In this document: one piece after another, positions 48,054 to 59,847 of the stretch | How the letters are laid out: each line of letters opens with the position of its first letter | Position numbering within the stretch: the stretch's first letter is position 1 | Source: Gyromitra esculenta | Lineage: Eukaryota > Ascomycota > Pezizomycetes > Pezizales > Discinaceae | Reading direction: 5' to 3' | Length of the DNA: 64,000 nt | Assembly: GCA_038503075.1 (NCBI GenBank) | Contig: JBCAML010000015.1 | Coordinates: 186,001 to 250,000, forward strand | Notes under the pieces: generated by a model | Databases searched by the model: none | Told to the model about the DNA's origin: nothing | Seen by the model: the letters and a program-made list of their open reading frames with translations, nothing else | Program-made: the position numbers and the translations under genes

Positions 48054-51000
48054 ATGGCAGCAGATACCACCGTTCTGCAACCGCCAGCTCCTTCAACCTC
48101 TCCCACGATGTCGTCCTCTTATCCTAGTGGGGTGAATAACGGGAATGGTATGCCATAATCCACTTGGCCCTATCCAATAGTTTTCATAGCAGTCTAATAC
48201 TCACAAGTCATTTCGCACTCTCCAGCCTCCAAATCTCAGCCTCCCCCACCACCTCCCCCAAAGACGGACAAACCTAGGCCACACGTGTGTGCGACGTGCA
48301 CACGCTCATTTGCTCGTTTGGAGCACCTGAAACGTCATGAACGCTCTCATACTAAAGAGAAGCCATTTGAGTGTCCCGAATGCACCCGCTGCTTCGCACG
48401 TAGAGATTTACTTCTTCGCCATCAGCAGAAATTACATATGACTACTACTCCCAGCAGTCGCCCAAGGGCTGGTGGGCGAAGAGAGAGTACAAGTTCCGTG
48501 GCATCAACAAATGGTAGAGTTAGAAAGAATTCTATTTCTACGACGGCTGTCCCGGTTAGCACTGGTGATGGCGGTGCCTCGACAATGAGGGCGAGACCGA
48601 GAGCAAACACCATCGCTCACGTGGACTCTTCAACTCTGGGAATGATTGCAGCTGCCAATGCCAATGTTAACCGTGGGAGGAATGGTGTAGCCGCTCAAGC
48701 CAATATGGGTGGTATCAGTTTGGGTTCCCACAATCATGAGGAAACCAGGTATGTCTTTCCAAAGATGAATCCCCGCATATGGGGTGCCTGGGCTCATGAG
48801 GGACCTAGGCACACGATACCCAAGATCGATACTTCTATCTCTTCGTTGGACTTGGGCGGAATGATGCCTCGTTCTGCTTCAATGCTCCCATCTGAATTTG
48901 ATCTTGAGGGCCTTTTTTTCGGTCACACTACTGTTAACCCAGCAGCATTGCACTTCAATATGTCACCATTGCAGCAGCCAATCGGGACGCCAACCTCGCC
49001 CTTCGGGTCTGACTTCCCTGGCTTACACTCTTCATACTATTCTATTGATGATGAAGACGACTACGAGTGGATGAATGTTCTTGGTGGTGGTGGTAGCCTT
49101 TTGAATGAACCTGTTGACCAGTCATCTCCCAGCGCTTTCAGCACTACTTCCGCAAGTGGAATTAGCGAGCTGATGCTTAATGAATCTGTATGGGGATCTG
49201 GCCCAATTGGGAACAATTCTGGGGGTAGTTCTATGAATTATTCTCCTTCAACCGACTTTACGACCCCAAATTTCAATGATACCCCACCGCCTGGTACCGT
49301 TTCTCCAAAAAGCTTGCTAGCTCAACAGATCTCTAACGAAAATTACTATTCTACTCCAGATCCACTTTCCATCTCTCCCTCTGGCATGGCTCCAAGCTTC
49401 TCGTCCCACTATAATCAGTTTTCTACGCCCGAGGCACCTCCCTCCTCGTCGGGTTCTTTGAATGGTTGCGGATCCTCGTTGATCTCGCTCGCCGCGGAAT
49501 CCGTCACTGATGCTACCCGAGCGGCATTATTGGCAACTTTGTCTCAGCCTTTAGGATTCAGTACGCAAGGGAGCCAGAATTATCAAAACCCCCGTACCCA
49601 GCAACGTAGATATTCAACCTCTACACAATCTTCGCCAGTAAACACTGGATTCTCTCCCTCCATTAAGCAAGGTGCTGGAGTCAGTTTGCCTGGCACAAAA
49701 GACCTTCAACGCTATGTGGCAGCCTATATCAAATACTTCCATCCACATTTGCCATTCTTGCACATTCCTACGCTGAATTTCAACTCTTCCACCTTCACTA
49801 GTAGCTATAAGGGCGGACAACGTAACGGTGGTGTAACTGGTGGCGGGGGATGCCTTGTCCTGTCTATTGCTGCTATTGGAGCACTTTATGAATTTGAGCC
49901 GCTCGTTGCGCGCGAAATTTTTGAGTCAGCAAAAAAGACGATTCAGATATTCCTTGAGGACCGTCGGAAGACTGATGTTACAGCTGCTCTTAGTGGATTA
50001 CACGCAGTAAACTCGAGCGGAGGAGACTCCGGTAGTAACACTCCTGTTTGGCTTGTCCAGGCTATGCTTTTGAACGTCATATATGGATTGCAGTGCGGCG
50101 ACAGAGTAGCGTGCGAGACTGCAGTGACGCATTGTGGCGCGCTGGTCTCATTAGCGCGAGCAGCTGGGTTAACTCGGCCAACTACTGTTCCTGCGATGAA
50201 TTCTGTCAAGCAAGAAGATGGCGATATCCAAATGGGAGATTTGGATTTGGGGTCTTTCAGTGAAAGTGTTGGGAGCGATGGATGGGGTGGTCTTGGGATT
50301 AAGATGGAAGCAGATGAAAACGTTGAATGGACGAGTTGGATTATTGCTGAAGAAAGAAAAAGGACATTGTACGCGGTGCACTTGCTATCTAGTTTGCTCG
50401 TTGCTGCGCACAACCTGCCCCCGGTCCTCATGAACAACGAAATCCGCCTTGATCTTCCATGCAACGAGGAGCTGTGGTCTTCACATAATGCAACTGTGTG
50501 GCAATCAAGGGGCGGTCTTGTTGCTGCTTCAAAAAGTTCGGTTAATTTCGCAACAGCACTTAATGGCCTATTATCTGCAGGACAACAGCAGTACGGGCCT
50601 CCAGGCCAATTTCAGAATTTTACAAACGGTCAACAGGGAGGCGTACCACCATACCCACCAGCTGGTATAATTCCAAGCACTTTCGGCTGTCTGGTACTTA
50701 TTTGTGCGCTTCATGTTTACATATGGGAAACGCGGCAAAGACACCATGCCCGCCATTGGACCCCGTCCGAGGCCGAGGCGATGCACGCCCACATCGAACC
50801 AGCTTTGAAAGCATGGCAAGCAGCTTGGTACAGCAGCCCACACCATAGCATCGAGCGACCAAATCCGTATTCAATGGGCCCGCTGTCAGCTGACTGTATT
50901 CCACTTCTTGACCTTGCCTATATCCGTCTCTTTGTAGACCTCGGAAGAGCGAAGGAGTTCTTTTGGGCAAGAGACTATGAGGCCATGGCGGAGGAGATAG

Positions 51001-51695
51001 CTCGGGGATGGGAGAATGGCCAAAACGCATCATCAAGTGCCTCGTCCACTTCAGCACAATCGGATGCGTCATTTTCTGGCGCAATATCTCCTGCTTCATC
51101 CCCTACATCAACTTCTTCTTCGCCAAACCTTCGGCCGATCAAAATAGAACCTGGCACATCTTTCACAGGCAGTGGTGGCATGAATGTCAATCCTACTGGC
51201 CCGTCTCCGAAGCGTGAGAAGCACCTCCGCAAAGCTGCTTTTTATGCGGCAGATTCTCTCGCCATGTCAGACACCCTCGGTGCCTCAACCTCTTCTTCTG
51301 CCACTGCCTGTCGCGAATTACCCATCCAATCGGCTCTTTGTACCTTTGACTGCGCGCAAGTTCTTGCCGAGTGGATTGCGACCGTGCAAGAGCGTGTTGG
51401 GCCATACATGGGAACCCTTGGGAGTGACAAGTGCGAGCTAGGAGGTATAGAGGGTATGATTATCCTCGAAGCCGAGGACCGCAAGTTATTGGGTAAAGTT
51501 ATGGAGATGTTGCGAAATGCACAGGTGAAAATGGCAATGGATTGGAATGCCAGCCAGAATGGGAGCGGAATTATCAACGCAGACATCGGATTAGGACCCA
51601 AGGTGTTGAGAGTCAGTGCTTACCTTTTAGATAAGGTGGTGGTGTGGCCTGGTATTTTCCCTTTCTCCCTTTACGAGCCCATGATTCCTTTCTAA
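48054..51695 (+). CDS. C2H2 zinc-finger transcription factor with Fungal_trans domain (Adr1-like architecture)
   Basis: Two exons (48054-48147 and 48226-51695) encode 1187 aa. Tandem C2H2 fingers lie at residues 53-73 (C53, C56, H69, H73) and 81-102 (C81, C84, H97, H102), joined by the canonical TKEKPF linker; [14 protein letters not shown] and [15 protein letters not shown] resemble the yeast Adr1-type pair. A basic, serine-rich region follows. Residues about 250-520 are disordered and rich in S, N, P and G. From about 525 a Fungal_trans domain begins ([21 protein letters not shown], later [19 protein letters not shown] and [19 protein letters not shown]). A serine-rich insertion with a [11 protein letters not shown] motif precedes the C-terminal helices. 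Expected role: a sequence-specific activator or repressor of carbon-source or developmental genes; targets are unknown. I chose the ATG at 48054 over in-frame 47931 because the extra 41 residues look like translated leader. Confidence 0.9.
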
Positions 51696-53693
51696 CTTCT
51701 GAGTAGCTACTCGTCTCATGGCACAAGCCCTCCGCGCGCAAGCAGATCACATGGAAGCACGAACGAACAACGGCGTTATTTCGATGCAACATTGATCCCT
51801 TGATATTGACCACGATATTACGATCGTCGCTACGGGCTCACCCATTTTAACCTTTTTGAATCCTCATGCCTTCTTGTTGGTTTGTGGCAGAGCAATATCC
51901 CAATGATATTTCATATAAAGGACGAGAAGCAGGCAGTAGAAAGGCTCAAGGGAGCTTACAGTATTCGCTTTCCTTTCCTTTTACTTTTCTATTCTTGTTC
52001 GAAGTAAATAAGGGGTAAAACAGTTCAACTTTTCATGTGTCTGGGAATTATTTTATCATCTTTCTCGTGTTTATGGGTGGTTTGGGTTTTCGTATCTCTG
52101 GTTTGGGGCATTTTTTTTCTTTCCCATCTCTTGTATTCTCTTTCTTCATTGGGGATATGGTGTTTATTTGATTTGTACGATTTTTTCATGACAGAGGAAC
52201 GATAAGCTGATGATGTAAATGATTGGTTGTATGTCTGTGTGCATATTTTTGTTTTATATGTCAGAGGGGTTTATTTTCGTGTTCGTTTGATGTGTCATGT
52301 ATTGGGTGAATATTATTGTTTCGGTCAATAGCGGTTGACTTTCTTGCATTGTGTTATGCACGCTTATGTCCTATTTCAAATATTCTTCAGCATCTTTGTG
52401 TTTTTATTTCGCTTCGGGTTTTCTGGCATTCTCCTATGGATACTAGTACAGAGTTGAGTGAGTAGAGGACTTCTTTTTTGTTGGTGTTTAATTTTGGTTT
52501 TTTTTCCTCTTGGTCTTGGTTTTCTTCGGGGTTCGTTGCATAACAGGGCATGTTGGATGAAGGTGATCTGACTGGCTATCATGTTTTTGTGCATCTTGAT
52601 GGGTTGCAATATGCTGGAGGGTTGATGATACGAAGAACACCTTTTTCTTTAACGAATGATACGAAATGCTTGCTGAAATTATTCCTTTCCTTGGGTACTT
52701 CCTTTGTTCGGGCGCTATGTTGGCTTTTCCTTTTTGTTTAAGATTTTGCATGTCCCAGGGTGAACTGGGTCCTTTTCCGCCATAAAAACCCGAACAAGAA
52801 ATACGGGAGAGGGGAGGGGAGGGAAGACTGATCTCTCCCTTGCCTCCTTTCGCTTTTTCTACTTTTTTCGTCCCAACTTTGTTCTTGTTCCTCCCTCCCA
52901 AGGCACCCCCCCACTACCATTTATTGCTACTCCTACTTTGTAGCTTTTTGAATCATGGGCTGCCTCTGTAGGTAGTATGTGCGCTTTTCGTCGATGCATT
53001 CCTCCACCCCTACGTTTATACCCCTACTGCAACGCTTTGATATCTATCATCCCTGTCTTATGTGCTCGAATCCCTAAAAATCATGTACCCTTAAAGCCAC
53101 ATCAATCAAATTCGCATCTAAATAATGAGCAAAACATCTTGTTCCGTTATCCAAGCAAATCTAGTTGACATGGCTATCAGCACGTGGCCGCATAACTATG
53201 GAGATTTGATGATTAGGAAGGAAACAGATTATTTTCTTTGGGATTTTTGTGTTAGAGATTTTTAAAGTGCATGGGCCTAGGCCAATCATATAGCTCATAT
53301 TTCTTTTTTGCGCTGGCTTTTCTCTCTCGGTTTTTGGGGACGGCTTATATCTACGAGGCTGCCGGCATTTTCCTTTTCACTTAATTTTTTTTCCTTTTTT
53401 CTTTTTCCTTCGAAAGTTTGCTTGTCTCACCTATGAGCCGCGTTTTTTTGTGAGTGGATTATTTTCATTACTTTGATAAACTATGCTTATAGAGTTTCCG
53501 TGAGTCGCCGAGAAAAGTGGTCTGAGATAAGCTTGTAATTGGCGAGAAACTTTGGCGTATGATATAGGTACCTTGTAGAGAAATTTAGTGCTACTATATC
53601 AATACTGTGTACATGTAACGGAGTAAGAAAACTCCAACATCCCACCCCGCCAGCGAGACAGCCACTGGGGTCAAACCTTTCCTTACACGGCTG
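51696..53693. other. 3' flank and spacer
   Basis: T-rich sequence downstream of the C2H2 gene, with many TTTTTCTTT runs, probably contains its 3' UTR and terminator. The open frames at 52376-52920 on the minus strand are lysine- and glycine-rich and arise from pyrimidine tracts. No gene is supported. Confidence 0.45.
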
Positions 53694-53695
53694 TA

Positions 53696-53919
53696 CAATG
53701 GAGGTCGTTTAATGAAGCGATAGCAACAAAACCATGCCCCAACAATATGGGCAATTTCTCCATGCCCATAACGGAGTTCAGAAAAATACACAGAATAAAG
53801 ATGTCTTCTGTATTTCTACCTATTTGTCTTATTTCTATATCTAGCTGTGTGCATGGAAAAGTTGCCCGTATTTCTGGATATGGTATTGCAGCTGTCGCCT
53901 CACTAAACGACCATCACTG
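53696..53919 (-). mobile_element. MITE family A, copy 3 (inverted)
   Basis: A 224-bp element, reverse-complemented relative to copies 1 and 2, flanked by TA (53694-53695, 53920-53921). Ends are CAATGGAGGTCGTTTAATGA and the complement of CAGTGATGGTCGTTTAGTGA. Interior blocks ATGTCTTCTGTATTTCT and CTTATTTCTATATCT are complements of the copy 1 blocks. It retains the best-preserved pair of termini of the three. Confidence 0.82.
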
Positions 53920-54093
53920 TATAATAAGGTTTAGGCCGGTGATGTGATATTATATTTAGCTGCCAGAGTATTCCTTATCACTGAATGACGTCACTTTTGG
54001 CATTTTGTAGTTGAGATCATAATAATCAGACTTGATCGCTTTCAATTCAATTCATCACCAATCATACTCAACTGCAACCAAAATTCCTCCATC

Positions 54094-54774
54094 ATGAGTA
54101 CTAGAATCCTGGGACGCGCAAAGAAGATGGGGGTTGTCTTTCAACGCCGGCCTTTTGCTCTCTACGCTGTCCCCCGGGCTATCCCTCTCTTGCCTTCCCT
54201 CGGTATTCTTCAACCCCACAGATTTGGGCCTTCTCGACCGCTATCTTCCTCTAGTAAATTATTCGAAAGGTTTGGAAATTCTAGTTATGACTGGAAGACT
54301 GGGGGCGTGCCAGATCTAGACAAGTGGAATAAACGTATGGACGAACTCGCCGAGCAGAGCAACACCGATCCAAGCGTCATTGAAGAGTGGGCGAATCTCT
54401 TGGAGGATGGAGTTGCTGCAAAGTTGCCAGACATTGAGATTACTTTAATGAGACATCGGGAAATCTCGCCGAATCTAGATGCTTATATGAATTCTGTCTT
54501 GGAAGAAGACGATGAATTCGATGACAATGGAGCCGAGTATGATCTGCAGGAAGAAGATGAAGAAGACGAAGACGAAGACGAATTTGATGAGAGTGATTAT
54601 GAGGAGGATGAGGATGAGGATGAGGACGAGAATGAGGAGGGTGAGATCTTGGAGAGGGTGGGTGAGAATGAAGAGCAGGAGCTCGAAAAAGTCTCGCTCG
54701 AGGAACTAGAGAGGGAGAGAAAGAGGGAACAAGGTATTAACGAGAAATCCAATCAGAGGGGCCGTAAAACTTGA
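54094..54774 (+). CDS. Predicted mitochondrial protein with acidic C-terminal tract
   Basis: A single exon of 226 aa. The first 55 residues are arginine-rich with no acidic residue (STRILGRAKKMGVVFQRRP, then FGPSRPLSSSSKLFERFG), a good mitochondrial presequence candidate. A compact middle (about 60-140) contains YDWKTGGVPDLDKWNKRMDE and IEEWANLLEDGVAAKLPD. Residues about 145-190 are nearly all D and E, and the tail is mixed-charge, ending SNQRGRKT. I do not recognise a named family. The acidic tract suggests binding to basic partners or metal, but this is inference. The ATG at 54094 is preceded by a short AC-rich leader. Confidence 0.7.
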   Translation: MSTRILGRAKKMGVVFQRRPFALYAVPRAIPLLPSLGILQPHRFGPSRPLSSSSKLFERFGNSSYDWKTGGVPDLDKWNKRMDELAEQSNTDPSVIEEWANLLEDGVAAKLPDIEITLMRHREISPNLDAYMNSVLEEDDEFDDNGAEYDLQEEDEEDEDEDEFDESDYEEDEDEDEDENEEGEILERVGENEEQELEKVSLEELERERKREQGINEKSNQRGRKT

Positions 54775-54796
54775 GCCGAATTTGAACGAGGTAATG

Positions 54797-55117
54797 TCAC
54801 CGAATTGCCCTGCAGATGTAGATTCTGGTAGAAATACCGACTAATTCGTCTTTAGGCCACTCGGATAAGTGTTCCAGTTCTGAGTAAATAGTTGTTGGTT
54901 CTCCGGATCTCTGTATATTGTAAGACGGTTCAGATTTAGTGGTAAAATACATGCTACACAAATTCAATTTTAAAGACGCCATATGGTCTTGTATGGTCAA
55001 ACACTGCCTCCATAAATCCAAAGGCACTTCAACGTTGCGCACCCACATGATATCAGATAAGCTTGATTGATCTGAAAGAAATTTCACCAGTACCGAGAGG
55101 GCAGTATCTAAATAGGG
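54797..55117 (-). CDS. Unidentified minus-strand exon (terminal)
   Basis: A 106-codon minus-strand frame ends at TGA 54797, convergent with the preceding gene. It opens right after a GTTAG acceptor-like site at 55118-55119. Residues look protein-like: SVLVKFLSDQSSLSDIMWVR, VPLDLWRQCLTIQDHM, IYSELEHLSEWPKDELVGIS. Internal ATG codons exist, but no first exon with a start is clear; a short piece (MRRLKWRSCELATLK) further upstream might serve. It could be a terminal exon of a small gene or a decayed fragment. No family recognised. Confidence 0.35.
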   Translation of the reverse strand, partial: PYLDTALSVLVKFLSDQSSLSDIMWVRNVEVPLDLWRQCLTIQDHMASLKLNLCSMYFTTKSEPSYNIQRSGEPTTIYSELEHLSEWPKDELVGISTRIYICRAIR

Positions 55118-55921
55118 CTAACTTTTCTCATACTGTGACATATCCACGTATAGTTCCACCTAAACACCTGTTCAACGCGACTTACAAAAGCCCAACCTCC
55201 CTAGATCCTATAAACTCTTGCATGTCACTCCCGTTACAGTTACCTCATTAATTTATGTTCCCTTCCTTTCTGGACTTCTATGGGATTTGATCGGTGGTGA
55301 ATAACCTCTTTACTTCCGTTAATCTATTATCCCGACTTCGACTGGCCTCTTTTCCAACTTTAGAGTCGCTAATTCACAGGATCGCCATTTCAATCTTCTC
55401 ATTTGTGTTTTCTTTTGGTATCCTGTTGTGTCCGTGATAGGAATATATTTTCTTGACACAATACCTTGTTACGTGCGTAATTCTTGTACAGAGGATATAG
55501 TGGTTATAATAATACTATGGTTTAAAAAGACTTCGCCGCGTACATATACGCGCAAAGTAGTTTCATCCTCTTTTAGCATTCCAATATAAATTGAATTAGG
55601 AGAAATTAAGGACTACCTTCACCCCTAATTATGGTAAGATACAGACGCGCGCGTAGTAGGTTTCGTGCTCTAATAAGTACATGTACATATTTCTCTACTC
55701 GTTTTGAGGCTTTGACGTTACAATTGAACCGCTAATGCATGATTCAGAATCGACACCCCCAATCCGGAATTAAAAATTTATTGATTTCTGCCCTTACGTC
55801 TATAGGATCAATGGAATTTTGTTTGGAAATACACCCTATCAGCCCTTGTAAAGAACTCTTGTCCAATTTCTTTTTTTGTGTCCATACAAATTTGCATCCA
55901 GAGTACACCGTTACACGATCA
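55118..55921. other. Spacer between convergent/divergent candidates
   Basis: About 800 bp of AT-rich sequence with no clear gene. It would hold the promoter of the gene at 55922 and, if real, the upstream part of the minus-strand exon ending at 54797. An in-frame ATG at 55739 could lengthen the downstream gene by 61 codons. Confidence 0.4.
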
Positions 55922-56594
55922 ATGATCATGCAATCGGTCCCAGCATCGCGTCTCTTGGAGTCGACATGGCTTAGGGTGAGCACAGTGCATGTTCACGATC
56001 AATCAGCCCAAGCCTGCAACACTAACGATTATGTTGTTCCATTTTCCGAAACTCTTCTGTTGCTTAATGAACTCGGAACAGGTGCAGAGCTTGCGATCGA
56101 AGTTGCACAGACGAAGCTATTTGACCTAGAAGCTCCTCTATCGTTGCGAACTTTACACGACGATAACGGCTTCGTTAAAGAAGCTCTGCCTAAGGCGCTT
56201 CCTGTGTATGAGGAGCTCTTCCGAGAAGGATCAGCTGCCGCAATGGTATCCCCCCTCTCGGCTCCTTAGTTAAGCAATATTTTATATTGCTAATCCTCAC
56301 ACGTGGCCATAGTATATCCAGGAGCTACCCTCTCACGCACCCGCCTTGAAAAGAAAGCCGAACGGGCTTGTCCAACAACCCGTCATACGAGATAAAAAAT
56401 CTTACCGCCAGCTCGGCCTAGATGCGCTTATGCTCCATCTCGGAGCTAATGCTGACAGCGAAAAGAAACCCCAGCAGCAGCAGTTTCTTGAGCAAGGAGA
56501 TTTGCGCGCAGCACGTAGAAGGGCCATCGAAACATTGGCACAGAAAGGATGCGATATGAGGCAGTTTGATCCTCAGCTCCGAGGGAGAGGCTAA
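55922..56594 (+). CDS. Unknown two-exon protein
   Basis: Exons 55922-56245 and 56322-56594 join in phase to 198 aa. If the in-frame ATG at 55739 is used the protein is 259 aa, but that extension crosses a T-rich, low-complexity stretch. The first exon contains VVPFSETLLLLNELGTGAEL and DLEAPLSLRTLHDDNGFVKE. The 76-nt intron has a GTATCC donor and a CTAATC branch-like site. The second exon is basic and glutamine-rich: LKRKPNGLVQQPV, YRQLGLDALMLHLGAN, QQQQFLEQGDLRAARRRAIE, ending LRGRG. I recognise no domain. The splice consistency and residue mix favour a real gene. Confidence 0.55.
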
Positions 56595-57511
56595 CAAAAA
56601 GATATATAATGAGTGATATCGATATACATGGGAAGGAATTTTGGAGAGCATACAAGTGCAGATTTATATAGGAGTTTATTGGGTTTCTTTCCAAGTAGCA
56701 ATAGTCTCCTTGGTTAATACTATGTTATATTACTATTTCTAAAGATAACTCATTCATGGTCATTGAACTATAGTTGCTCCGTGGATCCACTGCACAGAAC
56801 AGTCAGTAGATATTCTCAATCGATAGTAAATATTATAAACGAACGAAAATTTATCTAGATCTCCCTGGAGAGTTAGATATACGTATTTAAGCTCAAATCT
56901 CTAGTTTTAGTTAATCAGATATCGGTCTTAGTTGTAGGTTAGCATATAAAAAACCGACAGTACCAATTATCGTATCAAGACCTAGAGCCAGGCCTATTCA
57001 TGCCTATTTTAACCAAAGTACAATCATGTAGGAGGCAAGCAAATTAAAGGGGAACGTTCTTATACCTGAAACTCGACTTTCCCTCAGATAATACCTTAGG
57101 GCTTGGCTAAGGATTTATTCATGGTTTCCCCCATAAAAACCCGCTAGCCCTAATACTACAGCTGGGGCCCGAGCTTAATAATGGGTATTCGAAATTTGTA
57201 GTTCGTGTACGCAGATCGGAAAAAAATTGTGATATAATAATATAACTGATATATTTGATAAATAGGCTTATATGATATTTATGAGTATACTACAATGAGG
57301 CTTTACCGGGAGTTTGGAAGATGTATAGATCAGCAAATGCCGTCAGGTAATTCCTAGGTATTAGCAAACGCAATGTAATGAGGGGGTTATAGAACTACAT
57401 GTACGTCCCAATCACATGCTTCTCCTATCAACTATACATATGCTGAACCACAGTGTCTAGTACAAGCAACATATGTAATTGTGTTCTGATTCAGTATCTA
57501 CGATGTACTGC

Positions 57512-57582
57512 CATGTAAAAAGAGTCTTGACACCCAGTGGCTATATACCTCACTAGTGAGGTGGGGTGTCAAGACTTACATG
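57512..57582. repeat. Short foldback with AGTCTTGACACCC arms
   Basis: AGTCTTGACACCC (57523-57535) is matched by its exact complement GGGTGTCAAGACT (57564-57576). CATGTA and TACATG extend the symmetry outward. A smaller palindrome, CCTCACTAGTGAGG, sits in the loop. Confidence 0.7.
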
Positions 57583-58015
57583 ACTATACAAACGTGAATG
57601 TACAGATAATTGATATCTCATGTTCCTGGTGCAAGCTTGATTTTCTCTAATCTCATTCACATGACTATCAGCACGAGTCCTTGAACTCGACGTAATAATG
57701 AGGGTTAGTGCCATTATTACTTCCCGATTACAATATCGCCATATGCATGGCCACTATCGAACACTTTCAATTTTTTTCTTCCGAGTTTCCTCCCACGGAT
57801 CCTCAAGATCCCGCAAAAAAAACCCTAGGTTAAACATCATACGGCGCTTAAACGATATTCTTCCCCTGCAAATACCAATTGATTTCTCTTTGGTAGCCTG
57901 TTAGAAATAATAATTTAGGGCTCAACAGTCCATCTCGGAATTCGGAAGGGTGAATTGGAGAACAATTTAGCCTAGGTATCTAATAGGTATCCAAAAATTA
58001 GCGGCATGTAGGGAG

Positions 58016-58171
58016 TAGTCGTACTTCGATATGTCGGATGCCAAGCCTCACTAAGATTTCGTATGAGATAGCAGATTAATTTTGGCGAGCAAAAGAGATT
58101 ATTACAGGATAATCCGTACGAGATAGCAAGGGATCCGACACAACGAGATCCGACACAGCGAGGCGCGACTG
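58016..58171. mobile_element. Degenerate pogo-like MITE
   Basis: The right end, read in complement, is CAGTCGCGCCTCGCTGTGTC followed by GGATC, next to TA at 58172-58173. The left end GTCGTACTTCGATATGTCGG is a diverged counterpart. ATGAGATAGCA and ACGAGATAGCA occur inside as a direct pair. The CAGTCG start is similar to the MITE at 782-954. Confidence 0.5.
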
Positions 58172-58309
58172 TACCTGTGCTCTAGCATAAGTACCTGAAA
58201 ACAAGGGTAAGACTTTGGCCAACCATATTTTGAAGTGCTGCTGCGGGACGGATTAAAAAACGTTGCCACCAAAAGGCATTTTCAGGTACATATTCTAGAG
58301 CACGAGTAC
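58171..58309. repeat. Foldback element with GTGCTCTAG..GTACCTGAAAA arms
   Basis: The left arm (58177-58201) contains GTGCTCTAG, ATAAGTACCTGAAAA. The right arm (about 58279-58304) contains TTTTCAGGTACATAT, CTAGAGCAC, its near complement. It abuts the degenerate MITE and shares the ACCTGAAAA core with the foldback at 15904-16019. Confidence 0.7.
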
Positions 58310-58583
58310 TTTATGTGTCCATACACCCTGTTATTGAACCTTGCTATTAACCAATGCTTTCTAAGAATTTTCCCTTTGGCGTGGGTTCCAATCATTCTAT
58401 CACGCTGATAGCGGGCAATCGCTAGTATGTAGGTGTTAGGATAGCCATTTGTAAGGCCACCCGTTCCTGAATATCACTCATAATATATCTTAGCTCGCAA
58501 TCGCTAGTGACGGCCTCATCCGGGGAATTGCCGCCACTGTGGAGAGAATACATATAGGTTATCCGGAGTAAAGTTGGGGTAGA

Positions 58584-58711
58584 GTACTTGTCCTCCAGGA
58601 GAAGAACCCGGAAACATGGGGTGTGGCTTTGTACGCTGCGGAACCATGTCCGATGCTATTGGTATCAAAGCCACACACCCCCTGTTTCCTTTTCTCCTGG
58701 TAGGCAAGTAC
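58584..58711. repeat. Long inverted repeat, about 48-bp arms
   Basis: GTACTTGTCCTCCAGGAGAA at the left is mirrored by TTCTCCTGGTAGGCAAGTAC at the right. The arms continue inward through GGAAACATGGGGTGTGGCTTTG and its near complement. The loop is about 30 bp. This is the strongest foldback in the window and would form a long hairpin if transcribed. Confidence 0.85.
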
Positions 58712-59739
58712 AGCGCCGGGGAGGGGGACGGTATTCGTACATCATTCTCATGAATGCGGGAGTAAATTGGTAGTGTTGCAGAGTTCTCAAAGGTAATACG
58801 GTAGTCATCCTGACTTATTCCTACACTTTCTAACAACACGGTACCAAAAACACTCCACTTTCCGGTACTGTATCCACAGAGAAGACAACTCCAAAGCATT
58901 CGCTTCAGGGAGGCTTTCCTGTTTTGCTGTTCCCTATACTTACCCGGGGGACGGTAATTTTCCGAGTCATGGCTGCAGACCCAAAGGCGGGTATTTCGAT
59001 GTTTAATATGGCATCTGTTTGCGAAGATGTTTCTACAGTTTCCACTCCACATTCCAGTCGTTCCCTAGAACGAGCATTCTTCGTAATGCAAAACAACGCC
59101 ACCTGAAAGGCCGATCTAATTCTTATTTGCAAACGGGCGAAGGACTAACTTTCCAAAAAGAGCGAGGCTCGGATATAAACGACCCCACAATTATTGTTAG
59201 CTTATCCTCCTCCAAGTTACTCCTTCATGGTGCCGTTGCTGAGCAGCGTTCGGATCTGTAACCGAATTCGAGGTGACGTCAACAGGGGCCTCGGAAAAAC
59301 CGGCACATACTAAGCATACGGAGAGCCTCAGCACACCACGGTAGCTTCCGGTTCAACATCCATGCTTTAATCCTTGCGCAGAGATTCGTGACTTTTCAAG
59401 AAAGGCTGAAAGCACTACGCATTTCCAACAACCCAATTTACACCCCAGAAAAAGACGGGGTGTGGGGCCTGGGGGAAGGTGGAGTAGAAACTAGCTGAGG
59501 AAAACGGTCAAGATACGATGTTGACTGGATCTGGTTGCGTGCAGCGTTGCTCACGCGACGGTGAGTTACTTCGTAGGTGACCCTTATTCCAGAACCCTTT
59601 TAATTCAGCTGCGAAGCGAGTCCCAAACCAGATTATGGGCTATCTAATCCTTCCCGGTTTTCTGCTGATGTCTGTCCTTCCCGATCAGGTTCTGTTATAA
59701 TGTGCCTTAATACAAACTCCCCACAGTTAACCTACTACG

Positions 59740-59847
59740 ACAGAATATAAATATTGCCCTGGACTGCTTCCTTTTCCTTCGTCTCTTCCTCCTCCTTTCT
59801 ATTTCATTTTTCAGTAGTCCTGTCCTCAGTGGCTCAACATTGCCGAG
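59740..59847 (+). promoter_or_regulatory. Core promoter of the hexose transporter
   Basis: A TATAAATAT box lies at 59746-59754. It is followed by a C/T tract (about 59765-59812, CTTCCTTTTCCTTCGTCTCT), and the ATG is about 100 bp downstream of the box. This arrangement is typical of highly expressed fungal genes. Confidence 0.55.

Larger units (their letters stand above)
56595..59739. other. Spacer rich in foldback elements
   Basis: About 3.1 kb without a supportable gene. AT-rich in the first kilobase. Four inverted-repeat elements lie at 57512-57582, 58016-58171, 58171-58309 and 58584-58711, each listed separately. The open frames at 58516-59261 overlap these elements and each other. Confidence 0.45.
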
